DNA of 64,000 nt from JAFEDN01 sp963712715 (GTDB taxonomy: Bacteria > Pseudomonadota > Gammaproteobacteria > Coxiellales > Coxiellaceae): assembly GCA_963712715.1 (NCBI GenBank), contig CAVQJI010000042.1, positions 62,001-126,000 of the forward strand, in the 5' to 3' direction. The notes under the pieces were generated by a model. It was given only the letters and a program-made list of their open reading frames with translations, did not search any database and had not been told where the DNA came from. Shown piece after piece: positions 36,830-46,170 of the stretch. Made by a program: the position numbers and the translations under genes. Within the stretch, counting starts at the first letter, position 1; each line of letters opens with the position of its first letter.

Positions 36830-38150
36830 GGGCTTCTCCTGGCTCGAGGATGGCGATGGTTAAATTATCGGGATTTAAATAACGTTTAGCCACGGATTGA
36901 ATTTGTTGCGCAGTGACATTCTCGATCCCGGAAATAAATTCATTTTCTTTACGCCAGGATAAACCGGTGACTTCGGGAATGGCCAGATTCATCGCCTGAT
37001 TGGTCCGGGAATCCTGATCAAACACATGCTGCGCTATTAACAATGCTTTTGTGCGCACCAGTTCTTCGGGTTTGACTGGATTGTTTTGCAGACTGAAAAT
37101 CTCCTGCTGCAACGCCCGCTGCAAATCCTCGCTGGAAGTGTTTTTCGCCGGAGTCGCGGAAATAGTCAACAAATTGTCGTGTAAATTATAGATATCGTAA
37201 CCGGCGTCAGCGCTGACAGCCATTTGCTGACCGCGTACCAGATCATGTTTCAGGCGTGAACTGTCACCGTTGCCTAACAGCCCTGCTAAAACTGTTAAGG
37301 CATAAGGGTCCTCGGGTTTGGCTACGGTCGTTAAAGAGGGCGTATTATAAGCGAGAACTACCCATGGCACTTTGGCGGGAATCCGCAGATTAAGCCGGCG
37401 CACGCCGAGAGCCGGAACTTCCTGAACAGATTTTACTTCCGGCAATGCTCGCCTTTGCAACCCCCCGAAATATTTTTTCGCCAGTGCGAAAACTTCGTCG
37501 GGTTTAACATCCCCGACAACAATGATGACGGCATTGTTGGGAACATACCATTTCTGGTACCAGTCACGGAGGTCTTTTGCGGTCATTTGCGCTAAATCAC
37601 TCATCCAGCCAATAACCGGGTGATGGTATGGGTTATTAACGAAAGCAGCGGCATTGACGCGTTCCAGCATCAGCGCTTGCGGATTATCATCGGTACGCAT
37701 GCGTCTCTCCTCCATCACGATTTGAATTTCTTTGGCGAAGAGCGCGGGGTCGAGCGTTAAATTCGTCATGCGGTCCGCTTCCATTTCAAAACTTTGGGCC
37801 AGTTTGGCTGCGGGTATGGACTGATAATAAACGGTAAAGTCATCCGCGGTCATGGCGTTTTGGTCACCGCCGTTAGCATTGATGATCGCATCAAATCGGC
37901 CCTGCCCATATTTTTTGGTGCCGCGGAACATCATGTGTTCCAGCGCATGGGAAATCCCGGTGATTCCGGCGGGTTCGTAACTGCCGCCGACTTTATACCA
38001 AATCGATGAAAACACTACCGGCGCGCGATGATCTTCCTTGACGATGATCTTTAAGCCATTGTCGAGCCGGTATTCGTGGACAGGCAGTTCAGCCGCACCC
38101 ATGGCGCTCCATGGCAGTAGTCCAAGGAAAATTATTAGCAGATGCCGCAT
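36807..38150 (-). CDS. M16 family zinc metallopeptidase, catalytic subunit
   Basis: About 447 residues from ATG 38150, preceded by AGGAG. Signal peptide MRHLLIIFLGLLPWSAMGA; zinc motif HALEHMMFRGT (HxxEH) near residue 65 with downstream glutamate ERRM region. Likely degrades periplasmic peptides together with the following inactive partner. An in-frame extension to 38225 crosses the hairpin at 38172-38207 and the prlC 3' end and is unlikely. Confidence 0.9.
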   Translation of the reverse strand: MRHLLIIFLGLLPWSAMGAAELPVHEYRLDNGLKIIVKEDHRAPVVFSSIWYKVGGSYEPAGITGISHALEHMMFRGTKKYGQGRFDAIINANGGDQNAMTADDFTVYYQSIPAAKLAQSFEMEADRMTNLTLDPALFAKEIQIVMEERRMRTDDNPQALMLERVNAAAFVNNPYHHPVIGWMSDLAQMTAKDLRDWYQKWYVPNNAVIIVVGDVKPDEVFALAKKYFGGLQRRALPEVKSVQEVPALGVRRLNLRIPAKVPWVVLAYNTPSLTTVAKPEDPYALTVLAGLLGNGDSSRLKHDLVRGQQMAVSADAGYDIYNLHDNLLTISATPAKNTSSEDLQRALQQEIFSLQNNPVKPEELVRTKALLIAQHVFDQDSRTNQAMNLAIPEVTGLSWRKENEFISGIENVTAQQIQSVAKRYLNPDNLTIAILEPGEAHASSIVH

Positions 38151-38171
38151 CACTGATTTTCTCCTATTAAA

Positions 38172-38207
38172 GGGGTCAAGTCTCGAATGTTTAAAAGACT
38201 TGACCCC
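38172..38207. repeat. Hairpin repeat, family D (GGGGTCA ends)
   Basis: GGGGTCAAGTCT and AGACTTGACCCC form a perfect 12-base stem with a 12-base loop. It starts directly after the prlC stop (minus strand) and ends before the M16 ribosome site. Ends match the hairpin at 50365-50438. Confidence 0.75.
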
Positions 38208-38208
38208 C

Positions 38209-40236
38209 TTATTCAATAATACCACTTTGTCTTAACAGGGCATTTACCTCGGGTGGACGGCCGCGAAACTGGATAAACAGGTCCAATGGTTCTACCGATC
38301 CGCCGCTTTCTAAAAAAGTATTCAGAAATTTCTGACTGGTTTCCGGATCAAAAATGCCTTTCTCCAGGAACAGATCAAAAGCGTCGCTGGCCATCACTTC
38401 CGCCCATTTGTAGCTGTAATAACCCGCCGCATAACCGCCTCCAAAAATATGAGTAAAACTATTTTGAAAACGATTGAATGGCGGAATAGGCAACAGCGCG
38501 GTTTGTTCACGTACCTGGTCGAGAGTTTGCTGAACCTGATGGGGCCGCGTTGGATCGAAGTCGATATGTAATTTAAAATCAAACAATGAAAACTCCACCT
38601 GTCGGAGCATTTGCATGGCCTGCTGAAAATTTTTAGCTTTCCACATTCGCTCAAATAAATCATCCGGCAAGGGCTGGTGAGTGAGATAATGTTGCGCAAT
38701 ATAAGGCATGGATTCTTTTTCCCAAGCCCAGTTTTCAAGAAACTGACTCGGCAATTCAACCGCGTCCCAGGGGATGCCGTTAATACCCGCCACAGCGGCA
38801 TATTCCACGCGAGTCAACATGTGTTGCAGACTATGACCGAATTCGTGGAATAAAGTTTGTACTTCTTCGTGTGTCAGCAATGAAGGCATTTTATCCACCG
38901 GCGCCTGGAAATTACAAATTAAATACGCGACTGGAATTTGCATATTGCCATCGCCCAAACGCCGGCGGGAGCAATAATCGTCCATCCATGCACCACCGCG
39001 TTTATTTTGCCGTGCAAATAAATCCATATAAAAATAACTGCGCACCTGATTTTGGCTATCCAGCATGGCGTAGCAGCGTACATCGGGATGCCAGACGTCG
39101 GCGTTCTCAACTGCCTCAAAACGCAGACCAAACAGCCTGTTCACAATCTCGAACAATCCGGTCAGCGCCTTGTCCAGCGGAAAATAGGCGCGTAGTTCGT
39201 CCTGGGAGATGCTATAACGCTGCTGGCGTAATTTTTCGCTGTAATAACCCAGGTCCCAAGGCTGTAAAGCAGTCTGACCCGTGTGATGGGCTGCGAAGTC
39301 CTGTAATTCCTTAAATTCTTCCTGAGCTTTTTGTTTACTGGCATTCAGTAAATGCTGGAGAAAATCCAGCACCTGCTGGGGAGCGGGCACCATTTTAGTG
39401 GCCAGCGATAATTCCGCATAACATTTGAATCCCAATAATTGGGCTTTTTCCAGATGCCGGGTTAAAATTTCGCGCATGACCGGTCCGTTATCCCAACGTC
39501 CTGCATTTGGGCCCTGATCGGAGGCACGGGTGAGGTAAGCGGTGTACATTTCACGTCGCAGGCCCGGAGAATCAGCATGCAGCATGATAGCGAGATAGGC
39601 GGGCGCTTCCAGTGTGAACAGCCACCCCGGCAACTGCTTTTGCTCGGCGGCGGCTTTCGCGGCATGAATGGCGATTTCCGGAATCCCTTTCAATTCCTGC
39701 GCGTCGGTGATGTGTTTGCTCCATCCTTCCGTGGAGTCGAGTACGTTTTCTTCAAACTTTGCACCCAATTGTGTTAATTCTTTAGACAATTCCGCGAAAC
39801 GCTGCTTCTGCGCCGGCGGTAATGAAACACCTGCCAGTTTAAAATCCCGCAGCAAATGTTTGATGACCATTTTTTGAGCTGCATCAAAGTGATTATAAGC
39901 ATCGCTTTCGGAAATCTGCACGATGGCCTGGTAAAGCGCCAGATTGTGGCCCATTTCGGTTTGATAGTCGGAGAGCAGGGGCAATGCCGCATTATAAGCT
40001 TCACGTAAAGCAGGACTGCTGGCGACGGCATGTAAATGGCTCACGGGTGACCAGAAACGGTGCAGATTGTCTTCCAGCTCTTCCAGAGGCTGCAATAGAT
40101 TTTGCCAGGTAAAAGGCCCGGGTTGTGCCAGCAAATCCTTAAGCGCCCGGCGGTTTTGATCCAAAACCTGCTGTAACTGCGTGGTTATTTTTCCCGGATC
40201 CACATTGCTAAATTGCGGTAATTGTTGTTTTGTCAT
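38209..40236 (-). CDS. prlC: Oligopeptidase A (M3 family)
   Basis: 675-residue cytoplasmic zinc endopeptidase that degrades signal peptides and other oligopeptides. Zinc motif TLFHEFGHSLQHML (HExxH) near residue 462, with the downstream GINGIPWDAVELPSQFLENW third-ligand block, and FGGGYAAGYYSYKWAEVMASDAF, all typical of M3A. Starts MTKQQLPQFSNVDPGKI. Upstream of the M16 pair in the same direction, separated by a hairpin. Confidence 0.95.
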   Translation of the reverse strand: MTKQQLPQFSNVDPGKITTQLQQVLDQNRRALKDLLAQPGPFTWQNLLQPLEELEDNLHRFWSPVSHLHAVASSPALREAYNAALPLLSDYQTEMGHNLALYQAIVQISESDAYNHFDAAQKMVIKHLLRDFKLAGVSLPPAQKQRFAELSKELTQLGAKFEENVLDSTEGWSKHITDAQELKGIPEIAIHAAKAAAEQKQLPGWLFTLEAPAYLAIMLHADSPGLRREMYTAYLTRASDQGPNAGRWDNGPVMREILTRHLEKAQLLGFKCYAELSLATKMVPAPQQVLDFLQHLLNASKQKAQEEFKELQDFAAHHTGQTALQPWDLGYYSEKLRQQRYSISQDELRAYFPLDKALTGLFEIVNRLFGLRFEAVENADVWHPDVRCYAMLDSQNQVRSYFYMDLFARQNKRGGAWMDDYCSRRRLGDGNMQIPVAYLICNFQAPVDKMPSLLTHEEVQTLFHEFGHSLQHMLTRVEYAAVAGINGIPWDAVELPSQFLENWAWEKESMPYIAQHYLTHQPLPDDLFERMWKAKNFQQAMQMLRQVEFSLFDFKLHIDFDPTRPHQVQQTLDQVREQTALLPIPPFNRFQNSFTHIFGGGYAAGYYSYKWAEVMASDAFDLFLEKGIFDPETSQKFLNTFLESGGSVEPLDLFIQFRGRPPEVNALLRQSGIIE

Positions 40237-40347
40237 ACATCAAATTAAAACATTCCACTGACTGCCATGCAAGTAACAACTCCAGATGCTTCTAATTTTT
40301 CCTTGATGGCTAATAATCTCTGTGTTTCTGATTTAAGATGTTCTAAT

Positions 40348-40993
40348 TCATATTAGTTTCATCAAATCTTCTATTAGTTGAAAAAAATTGGTTGACGGAT
40401 TATCACCATTAATTGATTGTTGAGAAGCAATTTTTTTTTGCATTACTGACTGCCCTGTCAAGATTTGATTTTGTTATATCGTAAATTTTTTGATGTCCTT
40501 TCGCGTAATTTGGAATGTATTGCTTAAGTTTCGAGAAAAGCTGATCACCTGCAGATTTCTCACCTTTTTCTCTATAGGCTCGCGTACTAAATTCAAAATG
40601 TAGTAAGAGCCATAATTCGAAACAGGGGATTGAAGTAATTGCTTGAATGGGAATGCCATTTTGTTGATGTAGTTTAATTTCATCAAGGGCGGGCTGGTAA
40701 TTTATATGCTCATCCTGATCAAACACGCAATATATTTTGTCATAATCTCGATATTTACTAAATTTTTCTATTGCGTAATTCACTAAAGTCAAGGGTTCTT
40801 TTCCATGTCCTATCACTTGAATACTATTTTTATTTAATTTCTTTTCCTCGCGGAAATCATTGATGTAATAAGGTTCAGTTTTTTTGCCTTCGCAAACGAT
40901 TAATACAATATCATGGGATTTTCTGGTTGGTTCTTTTCGATTCAGAGAGTCAGCTTTTCTTTGCTCTCGGTGATGAGGTTTTTTAGATATCAT
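40348..40993 (-). CDS. rloB: RloB-like protein, C-terminal frameshift
   Basis: RloB family (PF13707-type), often paired with an RloA ATPase near restriction loci and in defence settings. ATG 40993 overlaps the rloA stop by 11 bases. Seen: RKSHDIVLIVCEGKKTEPYYINDFRE (TOPRIM-like first strand with the acidic residue), IYCVFDQDEH, IPCFELWLLLHFE. The frame runs into a stop at 40409 after a run of nine A (40431-40439 on the plus strand as T); shifting one base restores the family tail GDNPSTNFFQLIEDLMKLI ending at 40348. About 215 residues when repaired, normal for RloB. Confidence 0.85.
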
Positions 40994-42251
40994 CAAATTT
41001 CCACTCGCCGATATAAGGTAAAGCGCCATACCGGCCTTGAAGATAACCTCTACCGATTGCTTCATGTTTACGCGGACTAAAGTCTAATAAAGGGTATAGT
41101 TGTGTAGCATAATTTTTGTCTTTTTCTACAAACCAGATTTGATCACGACGAAATATTTCATTATCAAGCAGTGAAGTATCGTGTGTTGCGAAAATTAATT
41201 GAGCATTTTTTTTATTTATTTTTGGATTATGGATTAAATTAATTAAAAATAAAACCATGTGTGGGTGCAAGCTGTTATTTAGCTCGTCAATAATCAATAT
41301 TCCACCATTTTCTAATATATCTATCCAATATCCGGCCAATGCAAAGGACCTGCGGGTGCCGTCTGATTCATACGCGAAATCTAACAATACATTTCCAGAA
41401 TGTATGAGATCAATTTTGGTTCGCTCTTTCATCATTTCTTTTTTGAGGAAATTTTTTTCCTCCAGTGACATGGTATCTGGAAAATTGAGAAGATTTTCAT
41501 CCATAATCACTTTATTGATCTCAATATCGATAACGCTAGAATCGGCAACAGTGGTAATTTGCAAAATTTTGTCTTTATTGGCTGGAAATTTGATGCTATT
41601 TATACTTTTCCCATAAGAAATATTCCCACGAGCAAGGTCGAGCAGAACTAAATCCTTTTGAAACCAAGTGAAAACAGGAAGTAATTGTTCGTTATTATTC
41701 TTTACTGCATGTGATAAAAAAAGCTCGTTTGCAATAGTATGATTAGCAAAAGCTTTTTTCTCGCCTTTAAAAAATTTGCTAAATTTCCATAAATATCGTT
41801 CATTATTTTTATCGTATACACGACTAAACCACTGTTGTGCGTGGTTAGATGGGTAGGCGAATAACCACTCTTCAAAGACTCTGTTTTCATTCACCGTAAA
41901 ACCATATTGGTATCGTACTCCTTCTTTTATGAAGGTGACCTCAAATTCGCTGGTCTCAGATTGATTTTTTTTATTAAAAGCGAATTTCCTAACAGGGATC
42001 TGCTCTCCCTGTTGCGATTCTTTGGCGGACAAAACAACAAGACTTCTCATAATGAGCAGCGCGCTCAACAAATTACTTTTTCCACTGGCATTTGCCCCAT
42101 AAATTGCCGCGGAACGAACTAGGTTTAATGAAGAATTTTTATCTGCTTGAAATATGTTATCGTTAAGCTCTGTAGCCGGGCTGGCTACTAAACTTAAAGT
42201 TTGCTCCTCCCAGATGGAAAGAAAATTCTTAACTTTTAACTCAATTATCAT
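40983..42251 (-). CDS. rloA: RloA-like AAA family ATPase
   Basis: 422-residue SMC/OLD-like ATPase. Walker A AAIYGANASGKSNLLSALLIM near residue 50, Walker B GGILIIDELNNSLHPHMVLFLINL, then QLIFATHDTSLLD and the family tail YLQGRYGALPYIGEW. RloA/RloB pairs resemble AbiL abortive-infection and are thought to act against phage, with RloB as a TOPRIM-like nuclease; the role here is inferred. Lies between prlC and trpS on its own, flanked by a family C repeat. Confidence 0.88.
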   Translation of the reverse strand: MIIELKVKNFLSIWEEQTLSLVASPATELNDNIFQADKNSSLNLVRSAAIYGANASGKSNLLSALLIMRSLVVLSAKESQQGEQIPVRKFAFNKKNQSETSEFEVTFIKEGVRYQYGFTVNENRVFEEWLFAYPSNHAQQWFSRVYDKNNERYLWKFSKFFKGEKKAFANHTIANELFLSHAVKNNNEQLLPVFTWFQKDLVLLDLARGNISYGKSINSIKFPANKDKILQITTVADSSVIDIEINKVIMDENLLNFPDTMSLEEKNFLKKEMMKERTKIDLIHSGNVLLDFAYESDGTRRSFALAGYWIDILENGGILIIDELNNSLHPHMVLFLINLIHNPKINKKNAQLIFATHDTSLLDNEIFRRDQIWFVEKDKNYATQLYPLLDFSPRKHEAIGRGYLQGRYGALPYIGEWKFDDI

Positions 42252-42321
42252 ATCTAAAATCTCATTGTACTATCTTTTTTGATGATATTAGCATAAATTC
42301 TGCAAAATTAAAAGAAAAAAT

Positions 42322-42470
42322 TCCAGCAATTCCCACTGAGTACAGCGAGAATTGCTTCCTGTTTTTATCCTGCGCTCGGCGGAGCCGATGCTCGGAATGA
42401 AGGGGGGCGCTTCGCGCTGCCCCCCTTGCGATCCCCCATGGCGCAAAGAATTTTCTGCGAAAATCATTTT
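42322..42470. repeat. 150-base repeat, family C, intergenic copy
   Basis: Inverted copy of 27657-27807, located between rloA and trpS. Open frames run through it on both strands (minus and plus), but no ribosome site or conserved protein supports them as genes; they share the PPCDPP reading with the copy inside pilQ. Confidence 0.85.
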
Positions 42471-42548
42471 TCATTATGTGGCCTCTTGTGTCTTTTCGAA
42501 ACTTTGGCCTCTTTTAGACCTTGTAACAGTTTGTTATGATGACAGCCT

Positions 42549-43622
42549 ATGAGCAATAAAATCACCCCAAAACCAAGGTTGCTGACTGGCGATACGCCGA
42601 CTGGCAAGTTGCATCTGGGACATTGGGTGGGATCGGTGGAAAACCGGGTTAAGCTGCAGGATGAATATGAGTGTTATTATCTTCTGGCGAATATCCATGC
42701 GTTTACTACCCGTGCGGATCGCCCGGCGGAGATCCGTCAGAGCGTGCTGGATATTACGGTGGATTATCTCGCGGCCGGCATCGATCCGAAGAAAAGCGTT
42801 ATTTTTATAGAGTCGGATGTACCGGCTATTTATACGCTGGCATCCATTTTTAGTATGTTGATTCCTTTTCCCCGTCTGATGCGCAATCCCACTCTCAAAG
42901 ATGAAATTCGCGATAAAAAATTGGGCGACAATTATTCGTTTGGATTTTTATTGTATGCAGTGCTGCAGGTCGCCGATATTCTGGCTTTTCAGGCGGAAGT
43001 TGTGCCGGTGGGGGAGGACCAATTACCGCACCTGGAAATGACCCGCGAAGTGGCGCGGCGTTTTAATCAAATATATTGCGGCGTCGATCCGCATACCAAG
43101 GATGCCGATTACCTGCGTGCCGGCGGCATATTGCCTATCATAACCCCGTTAGTTGGACGGGTAGACCGTTTAGTCGGATTAGGCCCTCCCAACGCCGAGG
43201 GTCGTTTATTGAAGATGAGCAAATCACTCGACAACGCAATTTTATTAAGCGACGACGCAGACACTGTCGCTAAAAAAGTGATGAGTATGTACACCGACCC
43301 CAACCGCTTGCGTGCTTCGGATCCAGGTACGGTGGAAAATAATCCGCTGTGGATTTTTCACGATATTTTTAATCCCGATAAAGCCTGGGTGGAACAAACC
43401 AAAGAGCTGTATCGCGCCGGTAAGGTCGGTGATGTGACCTGTAAAAAGAAATTGATTGAGGTCCTGAACGAATTGTTAGAACCCATCCGCCAGCGCCGTC
43501 TCCTGTTTCACGACGATTTAGCTCAGGTCCTGCAGATTTTAAGAGATGGCGCGCAGCGCGCCAACGTCGTCGCCGAACACACGCTGTCCCTCGTGAAAAA
43601 ATCTATCGGCCAGGATTTTTAA
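42549..43622 (+). CDS. trpS: Tryptophanyl-tRNA synthetase
   Basis: Class I aminoacyl-tRNA synthetase, 357 residues. HIGH-type signature TPTGKLHLGHWVGSV near residues 16-30 and KMSKS-type LLKMSKSLDNAI near 220. Charges tRNA-Trp in the cytoplasm. TATGAT with an upstream TG (extended -10) lies at the end of the intergenic region about 15 bases before the ATG. Ends 11 bases from the convergent ahcY stop. Confidence 0.96.
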   Translation: MSNKITPKPRLLTGDTPTGKLHLGHWVGSVENRVKLQDEYECYYLLANIHAFTTRADRPAEIRQSVLDITVDYLAAGIDPKKSVIFIESDVPAIYTLASIFSMLIPFPRLMRNPTLKDEIRDKKLGDNYSFGFLLYAVLQVADILAFQAEVVPVGEDQLPHLEMTREVARRFNQIYCGVDPHTKDADYLRAGGILPIITPLVGRVDRLVGLGPPNAEGRLLKMSKSLDNAILLSDDADTVAKKVMSMYTDPNRLRASDPGTVENNPLWIFHDIFNPDKAWVEQTKELYRAGKVGDVTCKKKLIEVLNELLEPIRQRRLLFHDDLAQVLQILRDGAQRANVVAEHTLSLVKKSIGQDF

Positions 43623-43633
43623 AAAAAACGTTC

Positions 43634-44953
43634 TTAATAGCGATAATAATCAGGCTTATAAGGTCCGTGCTTTTTAACGCCCAGATATTTGGCCTGTTCG
43701 TCGGTCAATTCGGTCAGTTTGGCGTTAATGCGCGCTAAATGTAACCGGGCGACCTGTTCGTCCAGATGTTTCGGTAACACATGAACGCCAACGGAAAATT
43801 GTTCGGCGTGTTGCCAGAGTTCCAGTTGCGCTAACACCTGATTGGTAAACGAGTTGGACATCACAAAGCTGGGATGACCGCTGGCGCAGCCCAGATTAAC
43901 CAGACGGCCGCGGGCTAATAAAATAATGCGTTTACCATCGGGAAAAATCACGTGGTCTACTTGCGGTTTGATATTTTCCCATTGAAATTTTTCCAATGAG
44001 GCGACGTCGATTTCAACGTCGAAGTGGCCGATATTGCAGACGATCGCCTGGTTTTTCATGGTCTGCATGTGTTCGAGACGAATCACACCGTGGTTACCGG
44101 TGGCGGTCACGAATATATCCGCCACTGGGGCGGCCTGTTCCATCGTCACGACTTCAAAACCTTCCATCGCCGCCTGCAGAGCGCAAATCGGGTCTATTTC
44201 AGTCACCCAAACTTTTGCGCCTAAAGCCTGCAATGCCTGGGTGCAGCCTTTGCCCACATCTCCATAGCCGGCAACCACGGCGGTTTTGCCGGCAATCATC
44301 ACATCTGTGGCGCGTTTTAAGGCGTCAACCAAAGATTCACGGCAGCCATATAAATTATCAAATTTGGATTTAGTGACCGAGTCATTGACGTTTATCGCCG
44401 GAACTTTCAGCGTGCCTTTCGCCGCCATTTCATACAGGCGATGCACGCCGGTGGTGGTTTCTTCGGTCAGACCTTTGATATTTTTAAGCAGGTGCGGGAA
44501 TTTTTCATGGACTACCGCGGTTAAATCGCCGCCGTCGTCCAGCAATAAATTAGGCTGCCAGTTATCGGGACCCGACAGGGTGCGGTCGATGCATTGGTAG
44601 TATTCCTCTTCCGTTTCGCCTTTCCAGGCAAAAATGGGAATGCCGCGGGCAACCAATGCGGCGGCGGCATGGTCTTGCGTGGAATAAATATTGCAGGAGG
44701 ACCAGCGCACTTGTGCGCCCAGCGCTATCAGGGTTTCGATCAATACCGCGGTTTCGATAGTCATGTGGATGCAGCCGGCGATTCTGGCGCCGGTGAACGG
44801 TTTTTTAGGCCCGTACTCGCGCCGCAGCGACATCAGGCCCGGCATTTCGGATTCAGCGATAGCGATTTCCTTGCGGCCCCATTCGGCCAGACTCAGGTCG
44901 GCGATTTGATAATCATTTTGAGGAATGACGGCGGTGTTAGACTGTTGTGGCAT
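43634..44953 (-). CDS. ahcY: S-adenosylhomocysteine hydrolase
   Basis: 439 residues. NAD-dependent enzyme that splits SAH to adenosine and homocysteine in the methyl cycle. Signatures: CNIYSTQDHAAAALV, NVNDSVTKSKFDNLYGCRESLVD (with catalytic Lys/Asp), Rossmann VVAGYGDVGKGCTQAL, and the C-terminal LTDEQAKYLGVKKHGPYKPDYYRY. Overlaps metK by 17 bases, an operon that pairs SAM synthesis with SAH removal. Confidence 0.97.
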   Translation of the reverse strand: MPQQSNTAVIPQNDYQIADLSLAEWGRKEIAIAESEMPGLMSLRREYGPKKPFTGARIAGCIHMTIETAVLIETLIALGAQVRWSSCNIYSTQDHAAAALVARGIPIFAWKGETEEEYYQCIDRTLSGPDNWQPNLLLDDGGDLTAVVHEKFPHLLKNIKGLTEETTTGVHRLYEMAAKGTLKVPAINVNDSVTKSKFDNLYGCRESLVDALKRATDVMIAGKTAVVAGYGDVGKGCTQALQALGAKVWVTEIDPICALQAAMEGFEVVTMEQAAPVADIFVTATGNHGVIRLEHMQTMKNQAIVCNIGHFDVEIDVASLEKFQWENIKPQVDHVIFPDGKRIILLARGRLVNLGCASGHPSFVMSNSFTNQVLAQLELWQHAEQFSVGVHVLPKHLDEQVARLHLARINAKLTELTDEQAKYLGVKKHGPYKPDYYRY

Positions 44954-46118
44954 AATTTTTTGCCTCCTTTTTAAGTTCTTCTATTTTATCGGTTTTTTCC
45001 CAAGTAAAGCCGGGTTCATTGCGGCCAAAATGACCATAAGCGGCGGTGGCGCGGTAGATGGGTTTTAGCAGATCCAGGCTCTGGATAATGCCGTAAGGCC
45101 TGAGCTCAAAATGTTTACGCACCCATTCGCTAATCTGATCTTCGGAAGCTTTGCTGGTGCCGAAGGTTTCGATACGCACTGAGGTGGGTTCGGCGATGCC
45201 AATCGCATACGATAACTGCACCTCACAACGGTCAGCCAGGCCTGCCGCCACTATATTTTTGGCGATATAACGGGCTAAATAGGCTGCGGAGCGATCGACT
45301 TTTGTTGGGTCTTTTCCGGAAAAGCACCCGCCGCCGTGGCGCGCCATGCCCCCGTAAGTATCGACAATAATTTTTCTTCCCGTTAAGCCGCAATCGCTGA
45401 CGGGACCGCCGATGACAAAACGGCCTGTGGGATTAATATAGAATTTGGTATTTTTCTGCAACCAATGCGCCGGGAGTATAGGCTTAATGATGACATCCAT
45501 GACCCCTTCGATGATCATTTTCTGAGTGGCGTCCGGATCGTGTTGAGTGGAAAATACCACGCAGTCAATCGCGACCGGTTTATCATTTTCATAAATAAAA
45601 GTGAGCTGGCATTTGCCGTCGGGCCTTAGCCAGGGCAATAGACCGGTTTTTCGTGCTTCTGCCTGGCGCTGCATCAGGCGGTGCGCATAAGTGATTGGGG
45701 CGGGCATAAAGACGTCTGTTTCGCGCGAAGCATAGCCAAACATCATGCCCTGATCGCCGGCGCCGAGTTCTTTGTTTTTAGTGCGGTCCACATCGACTCC
45801 GACGGCGATGTCGGGGGATTGCTTGCTGATCGCGGTGAGAACGACACAGGTGTCGGCGTCGAAGCCGTATTGGTGGGAGCAGTAGCCGACGTCCCGAATA
45901 ACGTTACGAGCCACCTGCTCCATATCCACCCAGGCGAGGGTGGTGATTTCACCGGTAATCAGCACCATGCCGTTTTTGATGACCACTTCGCACGCGACGC
46001 GGGCGTTAGGATCCTTAGCGATAATGGCGTCTAAAACCGCATCGGAGATTTGGTCAGCCAGCTTATCGGGATGCCCTTCGGCGACAGACTCAGAAGTAAA
46101 AACGCTTTTGCTGCTCAT
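44937..46118 (-). CDS. metK: S-adenosylmethionine synthetase
   Basis: 393 residues. Makes SAM from methionine and ATP. Signatures: TSESVAEGHPDKLADQISDAVLDA at 8-31, GAGDQGMMFGYA near 118, GGCFSGKDPTKVDRSAAYLARY (the GGGAFSxKDxxKVDRS box, with one Gly-to-Cys neighbour change GGGCFSGKD). Upstream of ahcY in one operon. No SAM riboswitch seen in the 50 bases before it. Confidence 0.97.
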   Translation of the reverse strand: MSSKSVFTSESVAEGHPDKLADQISDAVLDAIIAKDPNARVACEVVIKNGMVLITGEITTLAWVDMEQVARNVIRDVGYCSHQYGFDADTCVVLTAISKQSPDIAVGVDVDRTKNKELGAGDQGMMFGYASRETDVFMPAPITYAHRLMQRQAEARKTGLLPWLRPDGKCQLTFIYENDKPVAIDCVVFSTQHDPDATQKMIIEGVMDVIIKPILPAHWLQKNTKFYINPTGRFVIGGPVSDCGLTGRKIIVDTYGGMARHGGGCFSGKDPTKVDRSAAYLARYIAKNIVAAGLADRCEVQLSYAIGIAEPTSVRIETFGTSKASEDQISEWVRKHFELRPYGIIQSLDLLKPIYRATAAYGHFGRNEPGFTWEKTDKIEELKKEAKNYATTV

Positions 46119-46170
46119 AACGGATGGCCCTTTCTGATAAAAAGGCGTTCATCCTAGCATATCTACCCGG

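Noticed and set aside
42262..42552. Open frames on both strands upstream of trpS
   Set aside because: They are products of the GC-rich palindromic family C repeat; no ribosome site or conserved protein, and they overlap each other.
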